Source: Paenibacillus hamazuiensis (GTDB lineage: Bacteria; Bacillota; Bacilli; Paenibacillales; NBRC-103111). Taken from it: a stretch of DNA of 64,000 bases. Positions within the stretch are counted from its first letter, which is position 1; the number at the start of each line of letters is the position of its first letter. Both the position numbers and the translations under genes were made by a program. Below the pieces are notes generated by a model. The model was given only the letters and a program-made list of their open reading frames with translations, ran no database searches and was not told the DNA's origin. The DNA lies in the NCBI RefSeq assembly GCF_023276405.1, contig NZ_JALRMO010000001.1, positions 4,960,001 through 5,024,000 on the forward strand, read 5' to 3'. Positions 1-8,205 of this stretch are shown here, one piece after another.

Positions 1-1
1 G

Positions 2-1483
2 GATGTTCCTTCCATCAGCAAGCGGGAAGCGGCCGATGCCGCAGCCGCCTTTTTAAAGTCCGAGTATGGAATTTCGGGGAAACCGGAAACGTTCGTCGCC
101 TATCAGTCCCGCAAAACGTTCAGCGGGTATTTGCAAAAAGCGGATTTATACGATGATTACGAGAAAAAATGGATCGCCGAATTTCCGCTTGATTTTTTCG
201 AGGTGGAGGCCTATGTGCCGGGCAGCGGGGAGCGATATTACGTCGAGGTAAACTTTACGAACGGCCATGTGACCGCGTGGAGCAAGGACATTCCGAAAGC
301 CGCCAAACGAGCGGACGTTGATACCGCTGACCGGAAAAAGCTGGCCGAGCAGGCACTGGCCAAACACGGATACGACCTGAACGATCTGCGGTATTTGAAG
401 CAATCTCCGGAGGACGGCTCGTACATATTCGAAAGCGGAACGAAAACGATCGGCGAATCGAAGTTGCAGGTTCACGTGGCCGTTCAAAACAGGGAGGTCG
501 TCCGGCTGGCTCCGCAGTTCAGCGTTCCGGAGTCTTACGAGACATGGCAGGACGAGCAGGACGAATCCGCCTCGCTGATGACCCGGATCAGTCTCACTTT
601 TACGCTGCTTATGGTATTATTTGCGGTATACGCCGTCGTCAAGTACCGCAAATATATTACGTTTCACCATGGCCTGCTGCTGACCGTTATTTTCAGCACC
701 GTTTATATTACCAACAACATCAATATGTATCCAGCGTTCAAAACGGGATACGGCGACCGTCTGGACGGATGGGAGGCGGTTACCTCGCTCTTTTTCATGA
801 ATTTTATCGTGTTTCTGATGGCCGCCGCCTTGTATGTCTCCTTGCTCGCCGGGCGGGAAATGTGGCAAAGCCGCGGCTGGAACGCGTGGCTTCACTGGAC
901 GGAGCCGTCCTTCGGCCGGGAAGTGCTGGGCGGTATGGGGCGCGGCTACCTGCTGTGCCTTTTCATCCTGGGCGTGCAGCAAATGCTGTTTTTTATCGCG
1001 GAGAAAAAATTCCATGTTTGGGCGGTCAACGATCCGAGCGATTCCGTCTACAATATGCTCGCGCCCGGGTTGTTCCCGTTGATGGCGTGGGCTGCGGCGA
1101 TTTCCGAGGAAGCGACCTACCGGTTATTCGGCATCGCCATGTTCCAGCGCATCGTCAAAAACCGCTTCCTGGCGGTACTTATTCCGAGCATGATCTGGGC
1201 GCTCAGCCATACGCAGTACCCGATTTACCCGGTATACACGCGGTTTGTCGAGGTGACGATCATCGGCCTCATCTTCGGCTACGCTTTCCTGCGGTTCGGC
1301 TTCATCACCGTCGTTTTTGCCCATGCGTCGATGGACAGCATCCTCATGGGCCTGAGCTTGATCGACACCGGCACCGCGGCGGACATTGCCACTGGCTTGT
1401 TTTATATATTCGTGCCGGGCATCGTCGCCTATCTCATCGCATGGTATCACCGCAGCAAAGTTTTAAAGGGGGCCCTAATCTGA
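2..1483 (+). CDS. CPBP-family intramembrane metalloprotease, 5' end outside the window
   Basis: The frame is open from the first complete codon of the window, so the N-terminus lies upstream. The N-terminal half is soluble. The C-terminal half has several membrane segments and the CPBP/Abi signature: SEEATYR near 1102-1122 (EExxxR), SHTQYP near 1204, and FAHASMD near 1318 supplying the later conserved His. CPBP proteases are membrane Zn enzymes of the CaaX/Rce1 type; in Bacillales they act in protein processing or self-immunity. The substrate is unknown. The stop codon at 1481-1483 lies inside the first unit of the R1 tandem array, so the repeat supplies the last residues and the stop, which may mean the original C-terminus was replaced. 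No gene lies between it and the convergent uvrC. Confidence 0.85.
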   Translation, partial: DVPSISKREAADAAAAFLKSEYGISGKPETFVAYQSRKTFSGYLQKADLYDDYEKKWIAEFPLDFFEVEAYVPGSGERYYVEVNFTNGHVTAWSKDIPKAAKRADVDTADRKKLAEQALAKHGYDLNDLRYLKQSPEDGSYIFESGTKTIGESKLQVHVAVQNREVVRLAPQFSVPESYETWQDEQDESASLMTRISLTFTLLMVLFAVYAVVKYRKYITFHHGLLLTVIFSTVYITNNINMYPAFKTGYGDRLDGWEAVTSLFFMNFIVFLMAAALYVSLLAGREMWQSRGWNAWLHWTEPSFGREVLGGMGRGYLLCLFILGVQQMLFFIAEKKFHVWAVNDPSDSVYNMLAPGLFPLMAWAAAISEEATYRLFGIAMFQRIVKNRFLAVLIPSMIWALSHTQYPIYPVYTRFVEVTIIGLIFGYAFLRFGFITVVFAHASMDSILMGLSLIDTGTAADIATGLFYIFVPGIVAYLIAWYHRSKVLKGALI

Positions 1484-1686
1484 TCCCCCAAAAGTAACGT
1501 CAACCTCCGCAGCTTATTCCGGTTACTTTTGGGGGAGCCCCTAATCTGATCCCCCAAAAGTGACGTCAACCTCCGCAGCTTATTCCGGTTACTTTTGGGG
1601 GAGCCCCTAATCTGATCCCCCAAAAGTGACGTCAACCTCCGCAGCTTATTCCGGTTACTTTTGGGGGAGCCCCTAATCTGATCCCC
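1475..1686 (+). repeat. R1 palindromic repeat: three 66 bp tandem units plus a partial fourth
   Basis: CTAATCTGAT recurs at 1475, 1541, 1607 and 1673, giving an exact 66 bp period. Units 2 and 3 look identical; unit 1 differs at one base. Each unit holds an inverted repeat, CCCCCAAAAGTRAC, about 23 bp, then GTTACTTTTGGGGG. The stem is perfect in unit 1 and has one mismatch in units 2 and 3. Degenerate single copies occur at 3634, 8673 and 42545, so this is a dispersed family that has expanded here. The array fills the gap between two convergent genes. No T-run follows, so it is not a standard terminator. Confidence 0.9.
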
Positions 1687-1716
1687 CCGCGAACCAAGTC
1701 CTAGTGGTAAGCTTCC

Positions 1717-3597
1717 TCACTCCGGGGCGGCCTGGCTCTCCTCATGGTCCGCTGTATCCACCGCGGCCGCAGCCTCCTGATCCCCGCGAAGCGCTTGGAT
1801 GATCTGAGCGGCCAGCTTGGGGCCGATTCCCAGAGGCTTGAAGTCATGGACTTCGGCCTCTTTTATTTTTTTCACCGAGCCAAAATGCTTGAGCAGCGCC
1901 TTCCGCCGCTTCTCGCCGATACCCGGAATCGCGTCGAGCTGGGAGACGACCATCGACTTCGCCCGCGTCTCGCGGTGGAAGGTGATCGCAAACCGGTGCA
2001 CCTCCTCCTGGATGCGCTGCAGCAGATAAAACTCCTGGCTGTCGCGCGGCAAAGGCACGACCTCCGGCGGATCTCCGCTCATCAGCTGCGCCGTCTTATG
2101 CTTCGCATCCTTGACCAGGCCGCATACCGGGATGTACAAACCGAGCTCGTTTTCGAGCACGTCCACCGCCGCGGAGATTTGCCCCTTGCCGCCGTCCACG
2201 ACAACCATGTCGGGCAGCTCCAGATTTTCCTTCAAGACGCGCTCATACCTGCGCCGGATGACTTCCCGCATCGTTTCATAATCGTCCGGACCTTGCACGG
2301 TGCGTATTTTAAACTTGCGGTACTCCTTTTTGTCCGGCTTGCCGTCGACGAATACGACCATGGCCGACACCGGATCGCTCCCCTGAATGTTCGAGTTGTC
2401 GAACGCCTCGATCCGGTGCAGCGCGCCGATGCCGAGCCAGTTGCCGAGGTTTTCCGCGGCACGAACCGACCGCTCCTCGTCGCGTTCGATCAGCTTGAAC
2501 TTCTCCTCCAGCGATACGCGGGAGTTGTCGCAGGCCATGCTGACCATATTTTTTTTCAGGCCCCGCTGTGGGAAATGCACCTTCACCTTCAGCCACGATT
2601 CGAGCGATTCGCGCATCTCGTCGTCCTCCGCCTCGCCGCTCGGCCCGGGCAGCAAAATTTCCTTCGGCAGCGCCGGATTGTCGCTGTAGTACTGCGTCAC
2701 AAACGAGATGAAATCCTCGTATTCCTCGCCGTAATACGGGAACAGCGAAGCGTGGCGTTCGATCATTTTGCCCTGGCGCATGTACAAAATTTGCACGCAC
2801 ATCCAGCCCTTGTCCGTGGCATAACCGAATACGTCGCGGTCCTGCGCGTCGGTGGTCGTAATTTTCTGCTTCTCCATCACCGCGTCAATGTGAACGATCT
2901 GATCGCGCAGCTCCTTGGCCCGCTCGAACTCGAGCGCCTCCGCCGCCTCGTGCATTTTGCGCGTCAGGTCTTCCTTGATTTCCGTATGTCCGCCGTTCAA
3001 AAACTTCGTGATCTCGGTTACCATCCGGTCGTATTCCGATTGCGCCACCTCGTATTCGCAAGGAGCCACACATTGGCCGATATGGTAGTACAAGCACACC
3101 TTGTCCGGCAGCGTGCGGCATTTGCGCAGCGGGTACAGCCGGTCCAGCAGCTTCTTCGTCTGCTGCGCGGCGAACGCGTTCGGGTACGGGCCGAAATATT
3201 TGCCCTTGTCCTTTACGACCCTGCGCGTAACCTCCAGCCGCGGATGCTGCTCGTGCGTGATTTTGATATACGGAAACGATTTATCGTCCTTCAGCAGCAC
3301 GTTATAGCGCGGCGTATACTTCTTGATCAGGTTGCACTCAAGGATGAGCGCTTCCATGTTGTTCGCCGTCACGATATATTCGAAGTCGGCGATATCCGCG
3401 ACAAGGCGCTGCGTTTTCGCATCATGGCTGCCCGAAAAATACGAGCGGACGCGGTTTTTCAGCACCTTCGCCTTGCCGACGTAGATGATCGTACCTTCCT
3501 CGTTTTTCATCAAATAGCAACCGGACGAATCGGGAAGCAGCGCCAGCTTGCGCCGGATCGCTTCCTTCACTTGTTCCCGGTTTCGGTTCTCCGCCAT
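1717..3597 (-). CDS. uvrC: UvrABC excinuclease subunit C
   Basis: UvrC makes both incisions around UvrAB-marked DNA lesions in nucleotide excision repair. The 626 residues run in the usual order. First comes an N-terminal GIY-YIG nuclease ([11 protein letters not shown] and [13 protein letters not shown]). A central UVR domain follows ([11 protein letters not shown]). The RNase-H-like nuclease core has [16 protein letters not shown] and downstream acidic residues. The C-terminus has paired helix-hairpin-helix motifs ([17 protein letters not shown]). I chose ATG at 3597 because GGGGGA sits 7 bases upstream; a TTG 36 bases further out lacks a site. The gene is flanked on both sides by R1 palindromes, at 1475-1686 and 3634-3696. 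Its length matches B. subtilis UvrC and it looks intact. Confidence 0.97.
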   Translation of the reverse strand: MAENRNREQVKEAIRRKLALLPDSSGCYLMKNEEGTIIYVGKAKVLKNRVRSYFSGSHDAKTQRLVADIADFEYIVTANNMEALILECNLIKKYTPRYNVLLKDDKSFPYIKITHEQHPRLEVTRRVVKDKGKYFGPYPNAFAAQQTKKLLDRLYPLRKCRTLPDKVCLYYHIGQCVAPCEYEVAQSEYDRMVTEITKFLNGGHTEIKEDLTRKMHEAAEALEFERAKELRDQIVHIDAVMEKQKITTTDAQDRDVFGYATDKGWMCVQILYMRQGKMIERHASLFPYYGEEYEDFISFVTQYYSDNPALPKEILLPGPSGEAEDDEMRESLESWLKVKVHFPQRGLKKNMVSMACDNSRVSLEEKFKLIERDEERSVRAAENLGNWLGIGALHRIEAFDNSNIQGSDPVSAMVVFVDGKPDKKEYRKFKIRTVQGPDDYETMREVIRRRYERVLKENLELPDMVVVDGGKGQISAAVDVLENELGLYIPVCGLVKDAKHKTAQLMSGDPPEVVPLPRDSQEFYLLQRIQEEVHRFAITFHRETRAKSMVVSQLDAIPGIGEKRRKALLKHFGSVKKIKEAEVHDFKPLGIGPKLAAQIIQALRGDQEAAAAVDTADHEESQAAPE

Positions 3598-3633
3598 AAC
3601 GATTCCCCCGCTGAACAATTTCCACGTGAACAA

Positions 3634-3696
3634 TCCCCCAAAAGTGAAGCGAACCTCTGAAGCCTATTTCTGGTATTTTTGGGGGAGCTCCCGTTA
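3634..3696 (+). repeat. R1 palindromic repeat, single copy upstream of uvrC
   Basis: CCCCCAAAAGTGA at the left and TATTTTTGGGGGAG at the right form an imperfect inverted repeat around an AACCTCTGAAGCC core that matches the 1475 array. Beyond the palindrome it carries the extension GAGCTCCCGTTAATA, also present in degraded form at 8715 and 42590. It sits just upstream of the uvrC start region and may overlap its promoter. Confidence 0.8.
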
Positions 3697-3704
3697 ATAA
3701 CGTT

Positions 3705-3745
3705 AAAAAAGCTCTTTTTCAGCATAGCAGAAAAAGAGCTTTTTC
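3705..3745 (-). terminator. Rho-independent terminator of trxA
   Basis: Read on the minus strand it is a 12 bp stem, AAGCTCTTTTTC with its complement, around a 9-base loop and running into a T-tract. It lies 54 bp beyond the trxA stop. The A-rich left side could also let it act on the plus strand. Confidence 0.85.
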
Positions 3746-3798
3746 TCATCTATTCGCGGGCGAAATACGCCCGCAATGGACTGCCAATTTTTAAAAAA

Positions 3799-4116
3799 TT
3801 ACTGGTGGCGGGTGATTACGTTTTTGAGAGCGTCCTTGGATTGAAAGCCAACCACTTTATCGACCGGTTGACCGTCTTTAAATATGATCAGTGTCGGGAT
3901 GCTCATCACGCCGAAACGGGATGCGGACTCCGGATTGTCGTCCACATTCACCTTCGCGATTTTTACGGAACCTCCGAATTCACCGTCCAGCTCTTCCAAA
4001 ACCGGAGCGATCATTTTGCAAGGTCCGCACCAAGGCGCCCAAAAATCAACCAAAACGGTACCGGAACCTTCCACTTCGTTCGAGAAAGTTTGGTCCGAAA
4101 CATTTACAATAGCCAT
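3799..4116 (-). CDS. trxA: Thioredoxin
   Basis: A cytosolic dithiol oxidoreductase of 105 residues, the usual thioredoxin length. The active site WCGPC has its two Cys at about 30 and 33, Asp follows from VDFWAPW, and the cis-proline motif SIPTL lies near residue 75. It reduces protein disulfides with electrons from thioredoxin reductase and serves ribonucleotide reductase and peroxiredoxins. The ATG at 4116 has GGGAGATATC just upstream. It is monocistronic, with its own terminator at 3705-3745. Lying next to uvrC is common in Bacillales. A second, more divergent thioredoxin-like protein is at 40544 and a membrane-anchored one at 17126. Confidence 0.96.
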   Translation of the reverse strand: MAIVNVSDQTFSNEVEGSGTVLVDFWAPWCGPCKMIAPVLEELDGEFGGSVKIAKVNVDDNPESASRFGVMSIPTLIIFKDGQPVDKVVGFQSKDALKNVITRHQ

Positions 4117-4146
4117 GATGGATATCTCCCTTCATTTTCTATAGTG

Positions 4147-4176
4147 CCTATAATATAATACATCGCGAGCCGTCAA
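4147..4176 (-). promoter_or_regulatory. Likely sigma-A promoter of trxA
   Basis: On the minus strand TTGACG (4171-4176) is followed by an AT-rich stretch with two overlapping -10 candidates: TATTAT at 15 bp or TTATAG at 17 bp. Which is used cannot be told from sequence. Confidence 0.45.
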
Positions 4177-4242
4177 CATGTAAAGTATACCACAAACCTC
4201 CGCCGTTCACTCAACGTTCTTATTATTGTCACTTTCCCCTGC

Positions 4243-4272
4243 TTTACAAGCTTTAAGAAAGTTGGGTATACT
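4243..4272 (+). promoter_or_regulatory. Sigma-A promoter of the small gene at 4305
   Basis: TTTACA (4243-4248), an 18 bp spacer and TATACT (4267-4272) lie 32 bp ahead of the start codon. Confidence 0.6.
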
Positions 4273-4304
4273 AACGTTACGAACGTTTGGAAAGGGGTCA
4301 CACG

Positions 4305-4448
4305 ATGAACGAACAGAACCATCCGGAGCTTCATATCAACGAAGAGCCGCGCAACGATTTTCAGGATACGTTTAACGGATTCGCCGTGTTTTTCGCCGTG
4401 CTCCTGGTAATCGCCATCATCGCGACGATTGCCTCGATGTACAAGTAA
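4305..4448 (+). CDS. Small single-pass membrane protein, 47 residues (YqzM-like?)
   Basis: ATG at 4305 follows AAAGGGG by 7 bases, so it has promoter, ribosome site and terminator of its own and is very probably a real gene. The first 23 residues are polar and acidic (NDFQDTFNG just before the membrane). Residues 24-44 form one hydrophobic helix and the tail ends MYK. Size and layout recall the B. subtilis YqzM family of tiny membrane proteins, but identity is too weak to assert. No function is assigned. It is the only plus-strand gene between trxA and dnaI. Confidence 0.75.
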   Translation: MNEQNHPELHINEEPRNDFQDTFNGFAVFFAVLLVIAIIATIASMYK

Positions 4449-4470
4449 ACTTCATACCTACTGCCAAAAG

Positions 4471-4508
4471 GTCTGTCCTGAGCTTATGCGCCGGGGCAGG
4501 CTTTTTTA
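4471..4508 (+). terminator. Terminator of the small gene at 4305
   Basis: GTCTGTCC pairs with GGGCAGGC through two G-U pairs and is followed by TTTTTT, 22 bp after the stop. Confidence 0.7.
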
Positions 4509-4541
4509 TTGTGTGCGGGGAGCGGCTCCCCAGGTAAGACT

Positions 4542-5158
4542 CCCCCCTAAACAAGATGACCGAGTGTCACAATGAGGAATGAAAATGGGCGCCATCGTCT
4601 ACTTTCCCATCAAATCCCCCTGCAAGGTGGCCCCAGGCGTTCGGGCCTAGTGCCGTCAGGTTAACTCGTTCGCATGGATCGCGGGCCGAATCTGACAGAC
4701 CGGGCTGCTAGAAAAGCGGCTTTTTATAATAGCGGAACTCACGTTCGTTATTTTGGGGGAAACGGACACCTTTGGAAAAATAGAGGAACTGAGATGCGCT
4801 AAATCGGCGGAAAATGGCATTTGTAGCGGGCGAACAGGCAAATAGATCACCTGAGTTCCGCTAATTTTCCTAAATATCCGAAATGGACTGATTTAGCGAA
4901 TCATAGTTCCGCTATGGTCCCGCTTAACCTGACAGCATTGCGCTCGGGCGCCCCGGACCTGCCTGGTTTGAGGGGGGGGGGGCTCGCTTCTAGGTTCGCG
5001 TTTGCCCGGCATAGGATTTATTGCAGCTAGCCAAAAATCCTATGACGGACACGCTGTACTTTAGGTGCGGAGACGCTGGGAGTTCTTGCGTGCCTCTAGC
5101 CCGCGTTTGTCGGCCATGGTTTTGCTAGCGCAAAACCTATGGCGGACACGTTTTACTT
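4542..5158 (+). repeat. R3 double-hairpin element E1, interrupted by an R2 element
   Basis: The 5' block (about 4542-4620) is nearly identical to 36371-36450. R2 copy A (4651-4937) then interrupts the GC-rich CCCCAGGCG...CGCCCC stem. After it come hairpin 1 (4998-5054) and hairpin 2 (5103-5150). Both begin GCGTTTG; hairpin 1 ends GGACACGC and hairpin 2 GGACACG. The apical stems differ: hairpin 1 pairs CATAGGATTT with AAATCCTATG, hairpin 2 pairs CCATGGTTTTG with CAAAACCTATGG. No coding frame is supported anywhere in this 770 bp gap. Confidence 0.8.
4651..4937 (-). mobile_element. R2 MITE-like element, copy A (287 bp, inverted relative to copy B)
   Basis: The ends are TGCCGTCAGGTTAA (4651-4664) and TTAACCTGACAGCA (4924-4937), a 14 bp terminal inverted repeat with one mismatch. 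The interior carries several GGAACT boxes next to GCGCTAAATCG in both orientations, so most of it can fold. It is the reverse complement of copy B (42232-42517, 286 bp) in organisation. It encodes no transposase. It sits inside R3 element E1, with similar GCG(T/C)TCGGGC sequence on each side that may reflect a target duplication. Confidence 0.75.
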
Positions 5159-5174
5159 CCTATGGTGACAAAGT

Positions 5175-5209
5175 AAAAAAAAGCCATCTTCCGCAGTCGG
5201 AAAATGGCA
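5175..5209 (-). terminator. Terminator of dnaI
   Basis: On the minus strand GCCATTTTCCG pairs with CGGAAGATGGC around ACTG and runs into TTTTTTTT, 13 bp past the dnaI stop. Confidence 0.85.
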
Positions 5210-5221
5210 TCGTCAGGAACT

Positions 5222-6172
5222 TTAAGTCCCCCGCTTGTTATATCCGTGTACCTCGACGACATCGACAAAAGGCCGAATGCGGTCCATAATGCGCTGGCCT
5301 TTGAATTCCTGTTCCCCGTCGCCGTTCGTGAAGCTGAAATGCTTTTGCAGGTCGTCCAGGCTGTAGTTGGAGGTGAAAAAGGTAGGCTTTCGGTTCATCC
5401 GGTAATTGAGGATCGTTCCCATCACATGATCGCGCAGCCAAGGATTGAGGTTTTCCGCACCGATGTCGTCGAACACGAGCAGATCCGTATCCTTCAGCGT
5501 ATCGATCGTATCCTTCAACTTTTGCGGATCCTGGAACATCGCTTTCAAGTCCTCGGCAAAATCCGGCATGTACACGATCGCTCCGGTCAACCCGGTTTTC
5601 GCGAGCTCGTGAAGCATATAACACATGAGAAACGTTTTTCCCGTTCCGAAGGTGCCGGTAAGATAAAGCCCGCGCGTCTGCAGCCCTTCTTCCTGGCACT
5701 GGGTTATATATTGACCGATGCGCAGCACCGCCTGCACTCGCTGAGGGTCGTTCGCAAAGATTTCCTGAATTGAATATCCTTGCTTCAGCGCCCGGTCATC
5801 CACGTAAAAGCTGCGAATCCGCCCTCGCACCGCATCCTGTGCCTGTTGGGCGAGAAATTTTTTGCAGGAAACTTTGTAGTCGATCACGTTTTTTTGCCCG
5901 CCCGCTTCTTCTATGGCTATCATCGTATAATGGCCGGTAAAATCGTTCGGGCACTGCGCCAGTCCCGGGCAGTTCGAGCAGTTGTTATGATCGATCGCAT
6001 ACTGGTACAGCTTGTTGATGCTCACCCGCAGCGTAAAATCGTCCAAATCCGGATGCTTCTCCAGCAGCTTGCGAACCTGCGGCTCGGCCAGCACCTGCTT
6101 TATTTTATCTTCGGCTCGTTTGATAAACCGGGAATCCGGCATCGTACGGAGCACATCCGCTAGCGATTCCAT
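5222..6172 (-). CDS. dnaI: Primosomal protein DnaI, helicase loader
   Basis: DnaI is the AAA+ loader that delivers the replicative helicase (firmicute DnaC) to DNA at oriC and at restart sites. The 316 residues show an N-terminal helicase-interaction domain with a zinc-type cluster (NCSNCPGLAQC). The C-terminal AAA+ core has Walker A GTFGTGKT, Walker B LLVFDDIGAE and a sensor-1 Asn in FFTSNYS. ATG at 6172 is preferred because AGGAGG lies 11 bases upstream; the GTG at 6184 overlaps that site. It lies 62 bp downstream of dnaB on the same strand, the conserved firmicute pair. Confidence 0.95.
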   Translation of the reverse strand: MESLADVLRTMPDSRFIKRAEDKIKQVLAEPQVRKLLEKHPDLDDFTLRVSINKLYQYAIDHNNCSNCPGLAQCPNDFTGHYTMIAIEEAGGQKNVIDYKVSCKKFLAQQAQDAVRGRIRSFYVDDRALKQGYSIQEIFANDPQRVQAVLRIGQYITQCQEEGLQTRGLYLTGTFGTGKTFLMCYMLHELAKTGLTGAIVYMPDFAEDLKAMFQDPQKLKDTIDTLKDTDLLVFDDIGAENLNPWLRDHVMGTILNYRMNRKPTFFTSNYSLDDLQKHFSFTNGDGEQEFKGQRIMDRIRPFVDVVEVHGYNKRGT

Positions 6173-6234
6173 GCATTCACACACCTCCTGAATATCGGGT
6201 GACGGACATTTCGTGGAGCGCTGCCCCCATCATC

Positions 6235-7719
6235 TCAATGCAGCTTAAGCGAGCCGCCGAGCTTGCTGATGATCCGCTGCATTTGCTCCCGCTCCTCCGC
6301 CGTCAGCTCGCGGACTTCGCCGCGGTTTTGCACGATCGGAATGACCGGCTTCTGATTGACTCTGCCTTTTCCGCCCGAAACGGAAGCCGTCCCGCTGCCG
6401 GCCCTGCCTCCGCTTCGCTGCTTTTCCTTGTACCTCACCGCGTCCCTCACATACTGCACTGCCTGCTCGAACGTCTGCACCTGCTTGCCGAGCATATCCG
6501 CCGCGGTGCTTTCGATCGATGACTTCGCCCACGAGCGCTTGTTCACGTATATAAAATGAATCATGACGTTGATGACTTCTTCGCTCAAGCCGTAATTGAA
6601 ATCGATTTTCGTGAAAATATCGATCAGCCCGTCCGGCACCGTGCCTTTGGAAAATATTTTTTCCAGCAAATAGGTGTACGGCTCGTTTCGCAAAATGTAG
6701 TTATACTGATGCTGGTTGCATTCCCCTTGAAAAATATCCGGGACCTCCAGGTAATATTCCATCTCGACCGCCTTGGCCGTTTTCGGCGGCTGCTCCTCGG
6801 AGTCCATCCGCGCCAGCATGCGTTCGCGGTCTTCGCCGCGCTTCTTGTCCTGACGGTAAGCCAAATGCGCCCGCTGCTGCAAAAAGTCATCGTTCACCGC
6901 CCCCTGCTCGTCGAAAGCGCCGTCCTCGTCCAGCAGCCGGCACGTTTCCCCCAAAGTGAGCGCGAACTTTTTCGCGACAAAATTAATTTTCGCCAGCTGC
7001 TCCTGATCGAACTTCAGCTTCTCGACATAAGCCCGATTTTGCGAGCCCTTCGGAAACCGCATGATAATATCCGCATACGTAAAGCCTTTGGCGATCACTC
7101 CGGGACTTTGCTCCGCCGCACTGCGGCTTGCCGCCGTTTCGTACAAAGCCTGCTCCAGCTCCAGATCGATCACCTGCGTATTTAAGCGGAACAGCTCATA
7201 AAACGGCACCGACAAATTTTCGCTCTGTGCCTCCTGAAGCCGCTCCTCCGGCTTCTGCACCAGCTCGTCCTTAAGGGCAAGCACCGCGTGTTTGCCGACT
7301 TTATCCCGCAGCAGCAGCGTCAAATGCTGGTTTTTGAAAAATTCTTCCGGCGAAAGCGGCGCATAAAGCACATATTCGTAAACGTAGTCGTCCAGCTCCG
7401 CTACGAACTTGCGGAACGTCTGCAGCAGGCCGATCGCCTCCAGCTTGGACGTCATCTCGATGAAAAACTTGCGTCCCCGCTCCCCCGGCTCGAGGTCCAA
7501 AGCGAGAAACAGCTTCCGCTGATGGTCGAGAGCGGAGCTGCCCGCCTTATCTGCCGGAAGCTGATGATACAGCGTATAATAAAGACCGATCGCAAAAGCG
7601 CCCACCATCGGCTGATACAGACCGCTCAGCACCTTTTGATCCAAACTGCCGAGGCTGAAGTCCCGTACCGCTACAAACCGGTGGTGTTCGGTAAAGTGAA
7701 GCATGTTGGTCATGCGCAT
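6235..7719 (-). CDS. dnaB: Replication initiation and membrane attachment protein DnaB (firmicute type)
   Basis: This is the firmicute DnaB co-loader, unrelated to E. coli DnaB helicase. With DnaD and DnaI it loads the helicase during initiation and links the origin to the membrane. The 494 residues have an N-terminal winged-helix-type region, a central DnaD-like DDBH1 segment and a C-terminal DDBH2 segment holding YVNKRSWAKSSIESTA. A low-complexity basic linker and a short tail follow. I chose ATG at 7719 (GGAG 10 bases upstream) over the TTG at 7740. An extended -10, TGGTAAAAT, lies about 40 bp further up. R3 element E2 lies immediately upstream. Confidence 0.93.
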   Translation of the reverse strand: MRMTNMLHFTEHHRFVAVRDFSLGSLDQKVLSGLYQPMVGAFAIGLYYTLYHQLPADKAGSSALDHQRKLFLALDLEPGERGRKFFIEMTSKLEAIGLLQTFRKFVAELDDYVYEYVLYAPLSPEEFFKNQHLTLLLRDKVGKHAVLALKDELVQKPEERLQEAQSENLSVPFYELFRLNTQVIDLELEQALYETAASRSAAEQSPGVIAKGFTYADIIMRFPKGSQNRAYVEKLKFDQEQLAKINFVAKKFALTLGETCRLLDEDGAFDEQGAVNDDFLQQRAHLAYRQDKKRGEDRERMLARMDSEEQPPKTAKAVEMEYYLEVPDIFQGECNQHQYNYILRNEPYTYLLEKIFSKGTVPDGLIDIFTKIDFNYGLSEEVINVMIHFIYVNKRSWAKSSIESTAADMLGKQVQTFEQAVQYVRDAVRYKEKQRSGGRAGSGTASVSGGKGRVNQKPVIPIVQNRGEVRELTAEEREQMQRIISKLGGSLKLH

Positions 7720-7810
7720 ATGTACATTACTCCATCCCAAACAATAGTTCTGTTTTTCATTTTACCACATAAATCGACACGGTTGGCGATGAAAATAATT
7801 TCAATTCCCA

Positions 7811-8105
7811 CCCCCTAAATCCCCCTGCAAGGGGGACCCCAGGCTGCTCCTCCGTTGCGCCCCCCTAAATCCCCCCGCTTGGGGGGACCCCAGGCGCTCG
7901 GGCGCCCTGGACCCGCCCGGTTTGAGGAAGTGCTCGCTGCTAGTTCGCGTTTGTCAGGGCACGGCTCTTTACCTTCGGGTAAATAGCCTATGCCCTGACA
8001 CGCTGTACTATCGGCGCGAGGATGGGCGAGATGGTGCGTGCGCCTGGCCCGCGTTTGTCAGCCATGGTTTGCTGCGCAAACCTATGTCTGACTCGCTTTA
8101 CTTCC
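7811..8105 (+). repeat. R3 double-hairpin element E2
   Basis: The best preserved copy. The C-rich head CCCCCTAAATCCCCC is duplicated (7811 and 7861), each followed by a small CCCCC-loop-GGGGG hairpin with a different loop. Next are the GC stem CCCCAGGCG/CGCCCTGG, then hairpin 1 (7947-8003) and hairpin 2 (8051-8096). Hairpin 1 pairs TGTCAGGGCA with TGCCCTGACA, then GGCT with AGCC and TTTACC with GGTAAA around TTCG. Hairpin 2 pairs GGTTTGC with GCAAACC. The element lies between the 3' end of the yuiB-like gene and the start of dnaB. Confidence 0.85.
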
Positions 8106-8205
8106 GGTGCCATGCGACAGGCGAGAATGCGTACGGTGATCCCACGTTTAGCTGTACATCGATTCGCACCCAATATGTAACCTGGCATACTGTTCATCCG
8201 TTGAT

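Noticed and set aside
1447-1635. Minus-strand frame encoding a repetitive peptide (TSLLGDQIRGSPKSN type)
   Set aside because: The peptide repeats only because the 66 bp DNA repeat is a multiple of three; no start signal, no family.
4656-4850. 64-codon minus-strand frame inside R2 copy A
   Set aside because: It lies within the MITE-like repeat and is not kept in copies B or C.
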